A stretch of 64,000 nt of DNA from Maylandia zebra (taxonomy: Eukaryota; Chordata; Actinopteri; Cichliformes; Cichlidae), in the NCBI RefSeq assembly GCF_041146795.1, contig NC_135170.1, positions 1,210,326 through 1,274,325 of the forward strand. The letters run 5' to 3'. Numbering within the stretch: the stretch's first letter is position 1; the number at the start of each line of letters is the position of its first letter. The notes under the pieces were generated by a model. It searched no databases. It worked only from the letters and a program-made list of their open reading frames with translations, and had not been told where the DNA came from. Shown one piece after another: positions 22,668 through 33,565 of this stretch. Made by a program: the position numbers and the translations under genes.

Positions 22668-22702
<35 letters not shown>

Positions 22703-23172
22703 ACATTAATAACACACTGATGTATGTTAGTTTGATTTATGCTATATCTGAGAAAACAACTGCAGAATTTTACATCAAAGTTTCCAAAGCTGATGTTTTG
22801 TTGTTCACTCTGTTTTATATTCATATAGTTTGTTGTTTTTAAATCAGTGGACAAAATAAATATTATCACACAAAATCCAGGGTGAAACATAACCAAATAA
22901 CCTAAATGGTGAAGTCATTATAGAAGTACATGTTGCAAAGGTCGGCCTCCTGTATAGACTGCTAAACTGTCTGGGGGGGCCCTGCCTGTCCTCGTTGGAT
23001 AAGCTCCACCCCTTTTCCATAAGACGGAGACATTTGTATGAAAATAGATGGGCAGTAAAATAAAAAATAAAAAATATTATGGATGACTCTGTAAATCAAA
23101 GTCGGCCTGAGGCAGAAGCAGAAACCATGAGGAGCACAGCACCACTCCCAGAAGGGCACGAAGTGAAGCCAT
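21935..23172 (-). pseudogene. Lipocalin (prostaglandin-D-synthase-like) gene remnant A1
   Basis: Minus strand. The ATG at 23172 opens a signal peptide (MASLRALLGVVLCSSWFLLL) followed by QADFDLQ, the start of mature fish ptgds-like lipocalins. Exon 22604-22475 carries a GxW-type block (CKWCLTAVCSHFKWFAVTK) and AMVEPTEDGLKV. Exon 22383-22323 reads DTCWKMETLATKTDVPGNFP. From 22212 comes MRVVDGKPDEYGLNHSIN, then ETFVENRLYGNVAF, and near 22020 LSAEVQAALLADGILPENV. This order matches a lipocalin barrel with its C-terminal helix. Problems: the signal-peptide exon runs to a stop without a usable donor, about 490 bases including a GT microsatellite separate it from the GxW block, and exons 3 and 4 do not join in phase. 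I treat it as decayed. An intact gene with a different exon structure is possible. Lipocalins bind small lipids extracellularly. Confidence 0.6.
22671..22700. repeat. (GT)15 microsatellite, copy A
   Basis: An uninterrupted 30-base run inside the lipocalin remnant A1. The matching run in copy B is 95 bases (61434-61528). Confidence 0.95.
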
Positions 23173-23238
23173 AGCTGCTGAAGAGTGAAGACGTGATGAT
23201 GGAGGAGATCACAGATGAAGATCTGCTGCCTGCTGACT

Positions 23239-23247
23239 CTTTATATA
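23239..23247 (-). promoter_or_regulatory. TATA box of lipocalin remnant A1
   Basis: TATATAAAG on the minus strand, about 68 bases upstream of ATG 23172. That leaves a plausible 35-40 base 5' UTR. It is conserved in copy B. Confidence 0.5.
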
Positions 23248-23249
23248 GA

Positions 23250-24889
23250 AGAGTGAGACTATCTCCCCACCAGCAGCTGCACTTATACAAACCCCAGGTG
23301 CTGGGATGGCTTTGAACATGTGACATTTTCTGCAAACACATGGACAGTTTCATAAGCACAAAGATTATTCCTGCAGCGGCAGAATCGTATCCACTGTGTG
23401 AGAGGTGAACGTCAGACAGTTCTTAGAAAATGTAGTTTCTCTTTAAGCTTTTAACGTCTCTTTTACCCCCATTTGTCTAAAACTACTTGACAGCCCTTCA
23501 TGTCAGAGGTTTAGCACATGGTCTCAGTCAGGCTGGACACGATCACTCCTACAGGAAGTAAATGTGATTTTATTTCACCTGTGAAATGATGAAAAACAGC
23601 AGAATAGCTCACGCTAACAAACGGGTGTTGAAATGTTTCATTTTCTGCTGTTTCACAGGTCAAAAAGGGCGTCGAAGCAAACTGAAGCTGAGCTGCTGCT
23701 GCTGTTGTAGTGCAGCATCTGCTGTGTGCTTCATCAGAGAACCTTCTGTACACAGCAGACAGAGGCTGCTGCCGCTGAAGTCCATCTGCTAGAGAGCTTT
23801 AAACACTGGTTATTGAAGTGGCTTTGATGATACTGATACACAGTCTTTGCTGCTGTCACAGGACAGGGATCCACCAGGGAGTAGTTGTCAGGATAAAGAG
23901 CCTTCGCTTCTCTAAATATAAACTGGATACTTGTAGGAAACTTTGGGAAGCAGCATTTTTCCTCATATCGTCTAAACTGAAGTTAGCTCAGGTGCTTCTT
24001 CCATACTTGCTCTGCAGAAAGCCAAAGAGTTTGGAGCTCTGCAAACATTTGCAGCACAGCTGGATGTTTGTAACTTTGGTCACCTCTGTATCATCCCTCA
24101 GATTCTTTCTGCACAGCTTTGAAACCACGACAGCACGAGTGATGCTGAGGAGACGTCCAGTTTAAACAGACCTTTATTCCTGGAACACAAACACATGAAG
24201 TGATGCTGCTAAAGAAGAACATTTAATCGCACTAATGAATCAAGCATCTGTTTGTCTGTCAGTCTGTCAACAGTTCCTCTGATCGACTTCAGACTTGGTG
24301 GGTATTTTGTTTTTGCAGCGGTCAAAGTCGATCAGCGTGTTGCTTTGTCTGCTGTAAATCTGCCTGTACAAAGGGAAACATGCATGTTTTAGATGCAAAC
24401 TCACAACATGGCTGCATTTTTGTGATTATGTGTATTTTATATTGATTTATTCTATTATGTTTTGTATATGAATCTTTACAAGTGTGTCGATACAAAGGCT
24501 TGATTAAAACAAAGGTCTCAGCTGTGCTGTTAGGGATGCTCTCATATTTGTTTCAAATGTAAGAAATCAAAGGATTTCAGGCTTTTCATCCTTTTTATTT
24601 GTTTGGTTCTAACAGCAGCTGGATAAAAACATGCAGGTGATGAATATAATTGTGTGATATTATGAGCATTGTGAATAAAGAAAGAGCAGAGATAGTAAAA
24701 AGGAAACAGGTGATGGACGTGAGATTTTCAGAACAAAAGCTCCTCAGTGAGACGATCACCTGGACACAAGGTCAGGCAGCTGGGACTCATCTAGAGAGCA
24801 AAATGGAAAAGTGATCTGTGCAGAACATCACTGTTGATTGCAGTTATTTACATCAGACTTCTTCTCTGAGATAAGAGCACCGTTTCTGG
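23250..24889. other. Spacer between lipocalin remnants A1 and A2
   Basis: No gene recognised. Open frames at 23818-24165 (plus) and 23511-23753 (minus) show no domain. In copy B one small minus-strand exon candidate (62338-62386) has both splice sites, whereas a 15-base difference removes its donor here. Confidence 0.4.
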
Positions 24890-25350
24890 GAAAGATGACA
24901 GTATTTCCAGGCTGGATGCTGTTTGCAGGGAGAACTGAATGAAAGTCTCCTGCACCTCAGCGCTGAGGTCCACACCTGTGAACACAGATGAGCTCAATCT
25001 GCTGCAGCACGTAGAGCTTTACTGATCAGCAGGTTCAAAGGATTCAGCAGAGCGTAGAGTCAGAGCTAAATGCCACATCACCATAGAGTTTGTTAACAAC
25101 AGCTTTCTTTGCCCTTTGTCTCGATGGACTGAATCAGGGATACTCGTCATACTTCACCTCAACCACGTCACTGAGAGACCCCAGCCTGACACAGCAGCAG
25201 AGATGATGAAAGCAGAAACAGCAAACAGATGCTTCAGTTGTGTTTCTCTGTGTGTGTGCGCTCACGCCCACTTGTGTGTGTGAACTTTCCACGTACCTCA
25301 GCTTGTTTCTCCAACATGAGCCATCAGGGCTGAAAAACATCACTAACACA
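24890..25350 (-). pseudogene. Lipocalin remnant A2 (C-terminal half)
   Basis: The minus strand holds the later lipocalin blocks only: PDGSCWRNKL at about 25345-25310, VVEVKYDEYP followed by a stop and then KKAVVNKLYGDVAFSSDS (25170-25040), and LSAEVQETFIQFSLQT near 24965-24920. A frame shift follows into IQPGNTVIFPRNG. The last block matches the C-terminal helix and tail of ptgds-like lipocalins. The signal-peptide and GxW exons are missing. The stop and the frameshift mark it as a pseudogene. It is a paralogue of A1 and A3 in direct tandem order. Confidence 0.6.
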
Positions 25351-25789
25351 TGAATTCTTTCTCTTTTTGTTATCACCTGTGATCATGTGTCTCATGTTTC
25401 TGTCATTCACCAGTTCTTGTAGAGTTACGTGTAACTAGACTTCTGTGGGACGTAAATGATTGTTTTGTATGCAGATCTGTACAAAGGATGTAAACACTTG
25501 ATTACAAAGGAGATCTCAGCTGTGTTGTTGTGGATGGACTTCAACGTATTTGTTAAAAAAGAGAATAAAGCAAAGTGTTTTAGCTGTTTGGGAGTTTTTG
25601 TTTGATTCCATTCAGTTTTATTTCTATGGAGTCAAATAATAAGAAAGGCTCTAGAACAGCCCTGAGTTTGTCCAGGTGACACTCCTCTGAAGAACAAAGA
25701 CAAAGAGGAAGAAGGGGACTCGTTTTCAAGTCTTGTTTCTTTCAAAATAAAAGCTGAAATGTTTTGGAAGCATGATAATATTTCAGCCA

Positions 25790-26390
25790 GGATGCCGTCT
25801 CCAAGGAGACCTGCACCTCAGCGCTGAGCTCCACATCACGCCCTGTGAAAGCACAGATATAAATCTGCTGCAGTGAGAAGAACTTTACCCAACACAAGTG
25901 TAGAAGTAGACATTTGACTTTACCTACAACCTGTTAACAACAAAGCTTTCATTGCCTCTGTTGTTGATGTCATGTAGGACTAATCATACTTCACATCAGC
26001 CATGCACACGTCAGAGGATCTCCAGGCTCTCAGTAATAAAGCCAAGCAGATGATGTGAACATAGCAATAGTAAAACATGCATCATAATCAGCTGTATGTG
26101 TCGACTATGTGGCACCTCAGTCTTGTTGGCATGAAGAAAAGTTGTGTAACATGTAGCATAAGGGCTGCAAAGACATCATGTAGACAGCAGTCGTCTGTTA
26201 GTCGTAACGTATCTCCTGTTAAAGAGTTAAATGTGCGTTCTCCATCTCTGTCCTCTCACAGCTCGCCGTACACCAACTCCAGCTGTGGTAACCATGGCTG
26301 TGCCCATCAACACGCTGAAGCTGAGACGCCACCCGTCACTATGGCGACTCCAATAGGGTTACCTGTCAGCTGTGGACGCATGAAAGGAAA
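25790..26390 (-). pseudogene. Lipocalin remnant A3
   Basis: The minus strand shares the same exon landmarks as A1 in diverged form. These are the 'gcgtccacag' acceptor and 'cacagccatggttaccac' block near 26370-26280, then 'gcatggctgatgtgaagtatg' ending in TAG near 25980, and ELSAEVQVSLET near 25845-25810 followed by a frameshift. Too many lesions remain for a functional product. It lies beyond the part of the unit whose copy B is visible. Confidence 0.45.
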
Positions 26391-26689
26391 ACAGCAGAAA
26401 CACAGACATGTTTACTGGAACATTTCCTATTGACAGCTTTATGGAAAAGTGGGTTTAAACACTTTTCTATGTTTTATTTTGTTTATTTATGGATTTATTG
26501 TGAAAGGAATTTCAAAGGTTTAATTTGACCTTTCCCCTGTTTTTCATACAGACTGGAGACGAATGGATGGTGCTTTCTTTGTTTGTCTAAAGATAATGAA
26601 TAAAACTCTACACACATCTTAAACCACCCTCCTTTCTATATATTTTGTTATATAAATGGAAAGTATATAAGACACAAACTGAGCTTATA

Positions 26690-27110
26690 TGATACTAAGG
26701 ACCCTGGAGGTCAGTCCACCTTTATAATTCAGCACAGCCTGGAGTCTTGGTCTTTTCTTGGATGTTGGTTCCCTTTGTTTCCATCCTCTGTTAAGATGTT
26801 TCAGTAATGTTGAGGTCTGGGGAGGCCAATCCATGGCTGACGTCCTGTGATGCTGCATTAGCAGTTTGTTCATAGTGAAAAATGAAGCCACTGCCAATCA
26901 GACATTTGCACAGTGGATCAACTTCTGATGGTACTGTCCTGAATTCCACACCTATAATATGTTTGCACGTACTGATGAATATGTGCAGCTGATTTTCAGT
27001 CCAGTTCCTGTGTGACAGACGCCAGTCTTTCTGCCTGTGTCCTTCCTTAACAATAGAGCCATCCTTCCACTGAGACTGTTTCTGATGAGGCTTCACTGAG
27101 CAGTAGATGG
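26690..27110 (-). pseudogene. Tc1/mariner transposase remnant (C-terminal part)
   Basis: The minus strand reads LIGSGFIFHYEQTANAA, then SAMDWPPQTS in one frame and GLASPDLNITET in another. RLQAVLNYKGGLTS follows. These match the end of fish Tc1-like transposases (hallmark DWPPQSPDLN-type block and VQAVL-NKGG tail). Several frameshifts and no clear inverted repeats: an old fragment. Confidence 0.6.
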
Positions 27111-30100
27111 ATCCCTCAGCTCATCTAATCGTCCTATTTCTAACACATGACTGTCAGAAACTGTTAATCTGCTGCAGCTCTTTAACTCCTCCACTTCTTT
27201 TTTTGTAATCTCTTAGTTTCCTCATCTTTTAAGGTGGCACTGCACACCAGATCCAAAGTCAACATGCTGTTATATGATGGAGTTGAACCTGTAATGGAGT
27301 TTGATTTAAACCAATCAGCAATTAAGTGAATGATGATGAGCAAAGATGGTGGAGGTGGTGGATGAAGACCCGGACAGCTGTGGTTGGCTCCTCGTATAGA
27401 GCAGAGTGAGGTTGTGTTTGCACATTATTATAAAACCATGTTCACCATATATTTTAGCTGCAGACAATAACATGATTTCTTTGCTGTGGTGATTTTATTC
27501 CACTTTGGTAAAATGGAAAACCATCATTTCTTGCTGTAATTCACACATTATTCCAAGAGCCTCAACACGAGCCTTGTAGTCCGACCATATATAGACAAAT
27601 CAATAGTTGTGTTTGTAACAGCTCATGAACATGAATCGTTCCACATTACTTTGAAATCATTGCAAACTAAACTGGAATAAATGAGTGTTTATATATAGTT
27701 TTGTCTCAGCTGTTCATACACAGTGTTTCAGTTCTTATCAGAGTCCCACCGTCTCACTGTGGTGAACCTTTAGCTCTGTTGGAAGCGTGTTGTTAGACCA
27801 GGTTTCCCTCATTTAAAAATAATCTCTCATTAGAAATGGACATGATGTCTAAGACATAGAAATGCTTATTATGGGTTCACTTGATGTCACTGAAAAGATG
27901 CACATGGGTAACGTGCAGGCCATCCAGCTCCGAGGTTTATCTCCTCACCTCGAGTCTGCGACACTCTCTCCGTGTCCTCTCAGATAAGGGCGCGCACATT
28001 TCTGCACCATCTTCTAAATTACAAAGAGCGATTCACAAAACAGAAGCTCACAAAACACTCATCACAAACCAAAAATGGCTCCACTGAGCGTCAAACTGTC
28101 ACCAGAATTTACTGATAATCTAAAGACTCACAGAACTCATTTTGTCTCATTGTGTCTTAGTTTGAGACATAAGTGCATGATCATAATACTGTGTAGTTAG
28201 ATGAGACAGAGCTGATGCTTGCTCTTAATTATCCTCTTCATGTTTCCCGAGCCTCAGCAGTGGAAGCTACCATGGATAGAAAGACTATGACTCATCTTAA
28301 ATCTCAAATCTTTGTCTCCAAAGAGCTGCTGATGTGTCCGATATGATCCACAAGCTTAAACTAGGATTATAAGTGTGTGCAGTGATGTGTGTGAAACCTC
28401 TGAGGACTCACACGTGTGTGCTTCAGCCCACACACACATATGAAGCACTGCGACCTCACACAGAAGTGTTTTACACATCCAGCCTGAATCCTGATCATTT
28501 CTACAGTTTATTAAGTTCAGCTTCACCTGAACATCAGTGATGAAGCTGCTCTGACTCCATCACAGCTCACAGCTGTTGGAATGAGTCAAACAATGAAGAA
28601 GGTTCAGAAACAGCTGATGATTTTACAGAAACATGATGCAAACATGAAAATGGACACATGATTTTTTATTAACAGACACCGTTTATGTTTCACTGTGCAT
28701 GACGTCATCAACACTGACACCAGGGGGCGCTCATCAGCAGCCTGAGGAAGTGTGATAAGGGAGGGAGACGCAGTGTTGTGTGTACTGCAGTCGGACAGAA
28801 GGAAAAACTTCCTCCTGAAAACATTTTCATCCTTCCCAAAAGTGTTTGAGTCAAATGTTACAAATATATAAATACAATAAAACACAGGGTCTTACATAAA
28901 ATTAGTGATGCAGTTGTGCACTGAGCACCTTTCCAATGTTCCTTCCTCAGATGAGTCCAGCTGCTGAACACATTAACATCTGTATGTAAATGTAGCCGAG
29001 AACCAACCTGAGCACTGCTGGGAAAATACAAAGGCAACCATCAAAGTGCTGTATTATCTTATTTATTCTGAATGTTGACTTAGATCCACACCACGATTTA
29101 TGAAACTATAGAACTAAAATAACAACAATCGTCTGCTTCTTTAAAATTTCTTTCATTACATCAAACCAGTGAAAACTGAAAAAAACAAAGAGCTGTTAGC
29201 ATGTTCAGACCAACTTTGAGACAGAGACTGTAAAGTTCTGCACTTTAAATCCTGCCTGTGTTCCTGCAAATGATTCACACTGAAAGTATCTTAGTTTAGT
29301 ATTGAGTGAGCCACAAAGCAGCCTGATAGCTTTAAAACAGTAAAAGTAAATGAAATTGACAGTTTCAGTGTAGCTGGATCTATTATTGGGGGGTCATGAC
29401 CCCCGTAACCCCGCCTGGTCCTGAGGTCAAATCCACCATCTTTGTTTCAGTGCTTCATGTTCTCCCGTGTTTGTGTGCGTCCTCTCCGGTACTCCGGCTT
29501 CCTCCCACAGTCCAAACACATGCAGTTAGTGGGGTCAGGTTAGCTGTGAGTGGTTGTGTCTCTGTGTTATTCCACCTTAATCAATGACTTCCTGTTAGCA
29601 TGAAGTGCTTCTGTAGGACTGATGTCATTTTCATGGTTGGATCATTTAAATGAAGCTGGACTCAGATGCAGTAAATAAGCTGATTGATCATTAATGAATA
29701 AAGCTGGTCAAACACATCACGTGGACACATGTGATTGTGTGTTGTAGTATTGATCCCAATGCTGGTATCAGTCCTGGATCAATAACACTGGATGGATGCG
29801 TTCAGCATGGAGCCCTGAGCTGTGTTACAGACAAACATGGAAACTGACAGGTCTGTGTCATTCACAGTCTGTAACACTTCTAAACAACAGAGGCTGACCC
29901 AAGTGCCTCAGAGCCAGGCACGCTCACATCACAGCTCTCTAAATAAGCCAGTTTCAAAATAAGAGCTGAAAGCTGTGTTTGCTTGTGTTAGCTTATTATT
30001 GTGGAGACTAACATTCAGTGATCATGTGTTCAGACTCATAATGATTACTCTCAGAAATCCTGATCTTTGTATTTACTGTGTGTTGGATCAATAACTGAGA

Positions 30101-30270
30101 TTCATGGTATCACACAGCTGTGCTGCTGCTGATGTCAGCACATCTGGAACAATACAAGGTATCTGCTACCAGACTGAGCAGGACGTGAGACCTGTGGACT
30201 GTTTAAAGCTGTCCCTCCACAGCTCACTCAGACCTGATCCACACCTCAGTGATATTCTCTGACTTCCTCA
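27111..30270. other. Intergenic stretch without recognised genes
   Basis: Only short open frames of no family. It includes a SINE-like relic at 29391-29560, listed separately, and short CA-rich runs near 28380-28440. Confidence 0.4.
29391..29560 (-). mobile_element. Degenerate SINE/LINE-tail fragment
   Basis: It resembles 5419-5813: shared 'tactccggcttcctcccaca', 'gtccaaacacatgca', and a B-box-like 'gatttgacctcagga' on the minus strand. Truncated and diverged. Confidence 0.6.
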
Positions 30271-30610
30271 CACTCAAAAAAATCAACTAGGGCATGTGTT
30301 TGATTAACAAAGTAGTAATATGTTTACATCACATGAAGAAATCATTTTTATGCTCATTAAATATAAATCAAAGAAAACTTTGATGAGTTAAATTCGTTCA
30401 TGGCAATCCAATGAGAATGAGGTCCATCAAACCAAAGGCTCTGATAGCGTCATGTATTGCGCATGCTCCACGCCCACCGGATGCGGAAAGGTCCGTTGAG
30501 AAGTTAACGAGCGCACGTGGAGTTACTTCTTTGGCATACCTGATAGTGAGGTAAGTAATATTTCTTGATATATTTATTTAGGTTAGTGGAGTGAGAGATA
30601 AATACTATTA

Positions 30611-32140
30611 CCATATTTTCACGACCATAAGGCGCACTTAAAAGTCTTAGATTTTCTTCAAAAAGTGCGGCGCGCCCTATAGCGCGGTGCACCCTATGTG
30701 TTGTAAGGAGAACGTAGTAGAGAACACCATGAGAACGTTAAAGGGTGAAGTGTGGGCGTTGATCGTATATACCGGGACAATCGCACATACCTGTATAAAA
30801 GAACAGGTATGTGCATTATGCAAGACATCGTTGTTTTAACAACCCTGAAAATGGCAGAGACACGCTTACGAAGCACAGTTTAAACTGAAGGCCATCAGCT
30901 ACGCGGAGGAACATGGAAATCGAGCAGCGGCGAGAGAATTTAAGATTAACGAATCGATGGTTCGCAAATGGAGGAAGCTAGAAAACAAGCTCCGACAGGT
31001 CAAGAAAACGCAGCTGAGTTTCCGCGGACATAAGGCGAGGTGGCTCGAGTTGGAGGAAAGACTCGAGCGGTGGATCATCGAGCAAAGAGCGAGCGGGAGA
31101 AGCGTTTCGACGGTCACCATTCGGCTAAAAGCAGTTTCACTTTCACTTTTTATGAAACGGTGCCATTTTTCCATCCGGACCAGGACTACGATAGCGCAGC
31201 AACTTCCAGCGGATTATAAGGAAAAGCTGGCCATCTTCCGCTCCTACTGCAGCAAACACATCGGCGACAAAAACATCCAGCCCAGCCACATCACTAACAT
31301 GGACGAGGTCCCGCTCACTTTTGACATCCCGGTGAGTCACACTGTGGAGAAGAAGGGGACCAGCACGGTAGCGATACGCACAACGGGGCACGAAAAGTCT
31401 TCTTTTACTGTTGTGCTTGGCTGCCATGCTAATGGACAGAAACTGCCACCTATGGTGATTTTTAAGAGAAAGACTTTGCCTAAAGAGAAGTTTCCAGCAG
31501 GAATCATCATTAAGGCAAATGAAAAGGGCTGGATGGATGAGGAAATGATGAAAGAGTGGCTGAGGGAGGTGTATGTAAGGAGACCAGGTGGTTTTTTCCA
31601 CGCAGTTTCACTAAGAGTGGAAGGCAGCGCCGGGCGAGTTACGCCACAATTTGCCAATGGATTGTAGATGCTTGGGCTAACATGTCTGCTGGCACTGTTG
31701 TTTGAGCTTTCGCAAAAGCCGGCATCATTTCCGAGGAGCCGCACGGCACGGAAAGTGACTCTGACAGTGAAGAAAGTGAACCTGGCATGTTTGATGGAGA
31801 TTTAGCGCAGCTGTTCAATTCAGACACAGAGGATGAGGACTTCCATGGGTTTGATTGATGATAAAAATGTGAGTACCAAACTCAGTTTTGCTCCTGCTTT
31901 ATTTTTAAATATGCACACTTGTATGCTTGTGTGTTGTTGATGATGACGATTACCGGCAATAGAAATGTGAGTAAGGTACCGAACTCAGGTTTGCTCCCGC
32001 TTTATTTTTAAATACGCATACGGTACTTGTATGCGCCCTATGATCCAGTGCGCCTTATGTGTGTGTTAAATACAGTAATGGCACACATAACTGAGACTGC
32101 GCCTTTTAGCACAGTGCGCCTTATGGTCGTGAAAATACAG
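30611..32140 (+). mobile_element. pogo/Tigger-like DNA transposon, internally deleted
   Basis: TA duplications at 30609-30610 and 32141-32142. Inverted ends share TATTTTCACGACCATAAGGC. 1530 bases long. It carries the transposase remnant described separately and is inserted in the leader/intron region of the 30271-36599 element. Confidence 0.85.
30864..31858 (+). pseudogene. pogo-like transposase, catalytic core deleted
   Basis: After a frame break near 30865 the frame shows a psq/CENP-B-type helix-turn-helix (FKLKAISYAEEHGNRAAARE, FKINESMVRKW). A linker and the first DDE aspartate block (ITNMDEVPLTFD) follow, then VLGCHANGQKLPPMVIFKRK. After MKEWLREVYVRRPGGFF about 31600 the sequence jumps to the C-terminal segment (SYATICQWIVDAW in another frame) and an acidic tail ending DTEDEDFHGFD. 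The stretch that normally carries the second and third catalytic acidic residues is absent. An in-frame stop is also present near 31705. It is non-functional as a transposase; its DNA-binding half could still be expressed in principle. Confidence 0.8.
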
Positions 32141-32830
32141 TAGTTAAAATTTTTTACCTGTGTAGTGTGGAGATTTAGAGGAGTTTTATATATAGCAGGG
32201 AGGTTGTAGACCCAAGCATTTTTCAAATGTAAGTCGGTGAATTTAATGTTTTTTTAAAAACTTAACCGGAGTCGCTAATTGTTGCAACAGAGCAAAAACT
32301 GATGAGGTTATTTTGGTAAGTTCGTTTTTTTTTTTGTTTCTGTCGACTTTGAATGAGGTTTGTTTCATGGTTATCTGCGTTGGTAGGACTGTTTTTCTTC
32401 TCTGGAGTTAGCTAACTTTGAAGAGCGGGAAAGCCGCGTAGAGCCGTTACGTCTTCGCATATAGCTCCGTGAATGACAGGTTACTTTCTGCTTAACCGGA
32501 GTTGGTGATTGTTGGTAGTAGTGGTAAGACTGACCGACATGGTTTTGGTGATTTTATGAGTGTTTTATGATGCTCTATCTAAAATTCCTGTTTTTGTCAG
32601 TGGAGTTTAGTCGCGGCAACCGCATTAACTGGATTGATGAAAGGTTTAATTCAACTAAACCAGCGTTTAGGGGAGTTAATAACAAGGAGTAAGATAAAAT
32701 CTGTCACAATAATTGCATGTGCATTTTCTTTTTTTGTAATATATTCACTTAGTTTTCGAATTCAGAATGATTTAGGTGGATAATTGTTCGGGTTATAGTT
32801 TCTCTGGTGCTCTGCATTAAGGCTGACTAA

Positions 32831-33479
32831 CGGTGCGTTCACACCGAACGCGATAGACGCCCCTAGCTGATCGCGTGCACATTTGCACCTCGAAGCGCGT
32901 CCAGCATGAACTGGTCGAGCTTTATATGCAATTTTCACGCGTATGAAGAAGAGATCTGGGAGGAAGTAGTGCCAGACGGTATGTTATTAAAATGGCAGCT
33001 GTCAATCTAGCGTTTGAAGAAAGAGTCTCCCTTCTCTATTTGCTGTGGAGAGCAGAGCAGTGCCTAAAGGACGTCCTCACCGTACCTGGGTCCATCAGGT
33101 CTTCCACAAGCATGAGCAGTTTGGTGAGTTTCACCACTTGCTCCAGAAGCTCCGTCTGGATGACGGCCGCTTTCAGCTGTACCACCTTCTGTCCCTTGCC
33201 GAGTTTGAGAAGCTGCTGTCCCGCAGATTTTACCAGCTGGAGCGGTAGACGTGATAAGCGCGAATGCACAAAATGCACCACACAAACTGCAGCGCGTATT
33301 TTACTTCGCGCTTCAAAGGCGTCAGTCGTGTGAAGTAGGCAGAAAAGCGTTTTCTCAGTGCAAATCTGCTTCCGAAGTTTAGCTGGACCTCCAGTCGCGC
33401 TTCATCGTGCTCCTCCATTGACTTTACATGTAAACCTGAAGCTCTGGTCGCGTCTATCGCGTTCGGTGTGTACGCACCG
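32831..33479 (+). mobile_element. PIF-Harbinger deletion derivative
   Basis: TAA duplications at 32828-32830 and 33480-33482. The 30-base inverted ends start CGGTGCGTTCACACCGAACG and differ from each other at one base. 649 bases long. It retains transposase exon-1 sequence: MAAVNLAFEERVSLLYLLWR at 32992, then, after a frameshift, HRTWVHQVFHKHEQFGEFHH and LRLDDGRFQL. The rest is deleted. It belongs to the same family as the element at 1-1560 but on the opposite strand. Confidence 0.9.
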
Positions 33480-33565
33480 TAACAGTCTTCACATTTCACA
33501 GTATGTAGATATTAACACAAATTTGTCAGAGTAATAACTTTGTTTTAATTAATTTCTCTCCCCAG

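Larger units (their letters stand above)
1563..25162. repeat. Segmental duplication, copy A
   Basis: This matches 40228-64000 continuously. The coordinate offset grows stepwise through small indels: 38665 at the left edge, 38669 in the minisatellite, 38739 after the pogo-like element, 38738 in the NLR exons, 38760 after 16150, 38763 near 21600-22600, and 38838 at the end. Order and strand of every internal feature are conserved. The right limit at 25162 is only where copy B meets the window end. The left limit coincides with the Harbinger insertion. Confidence 0.95.
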
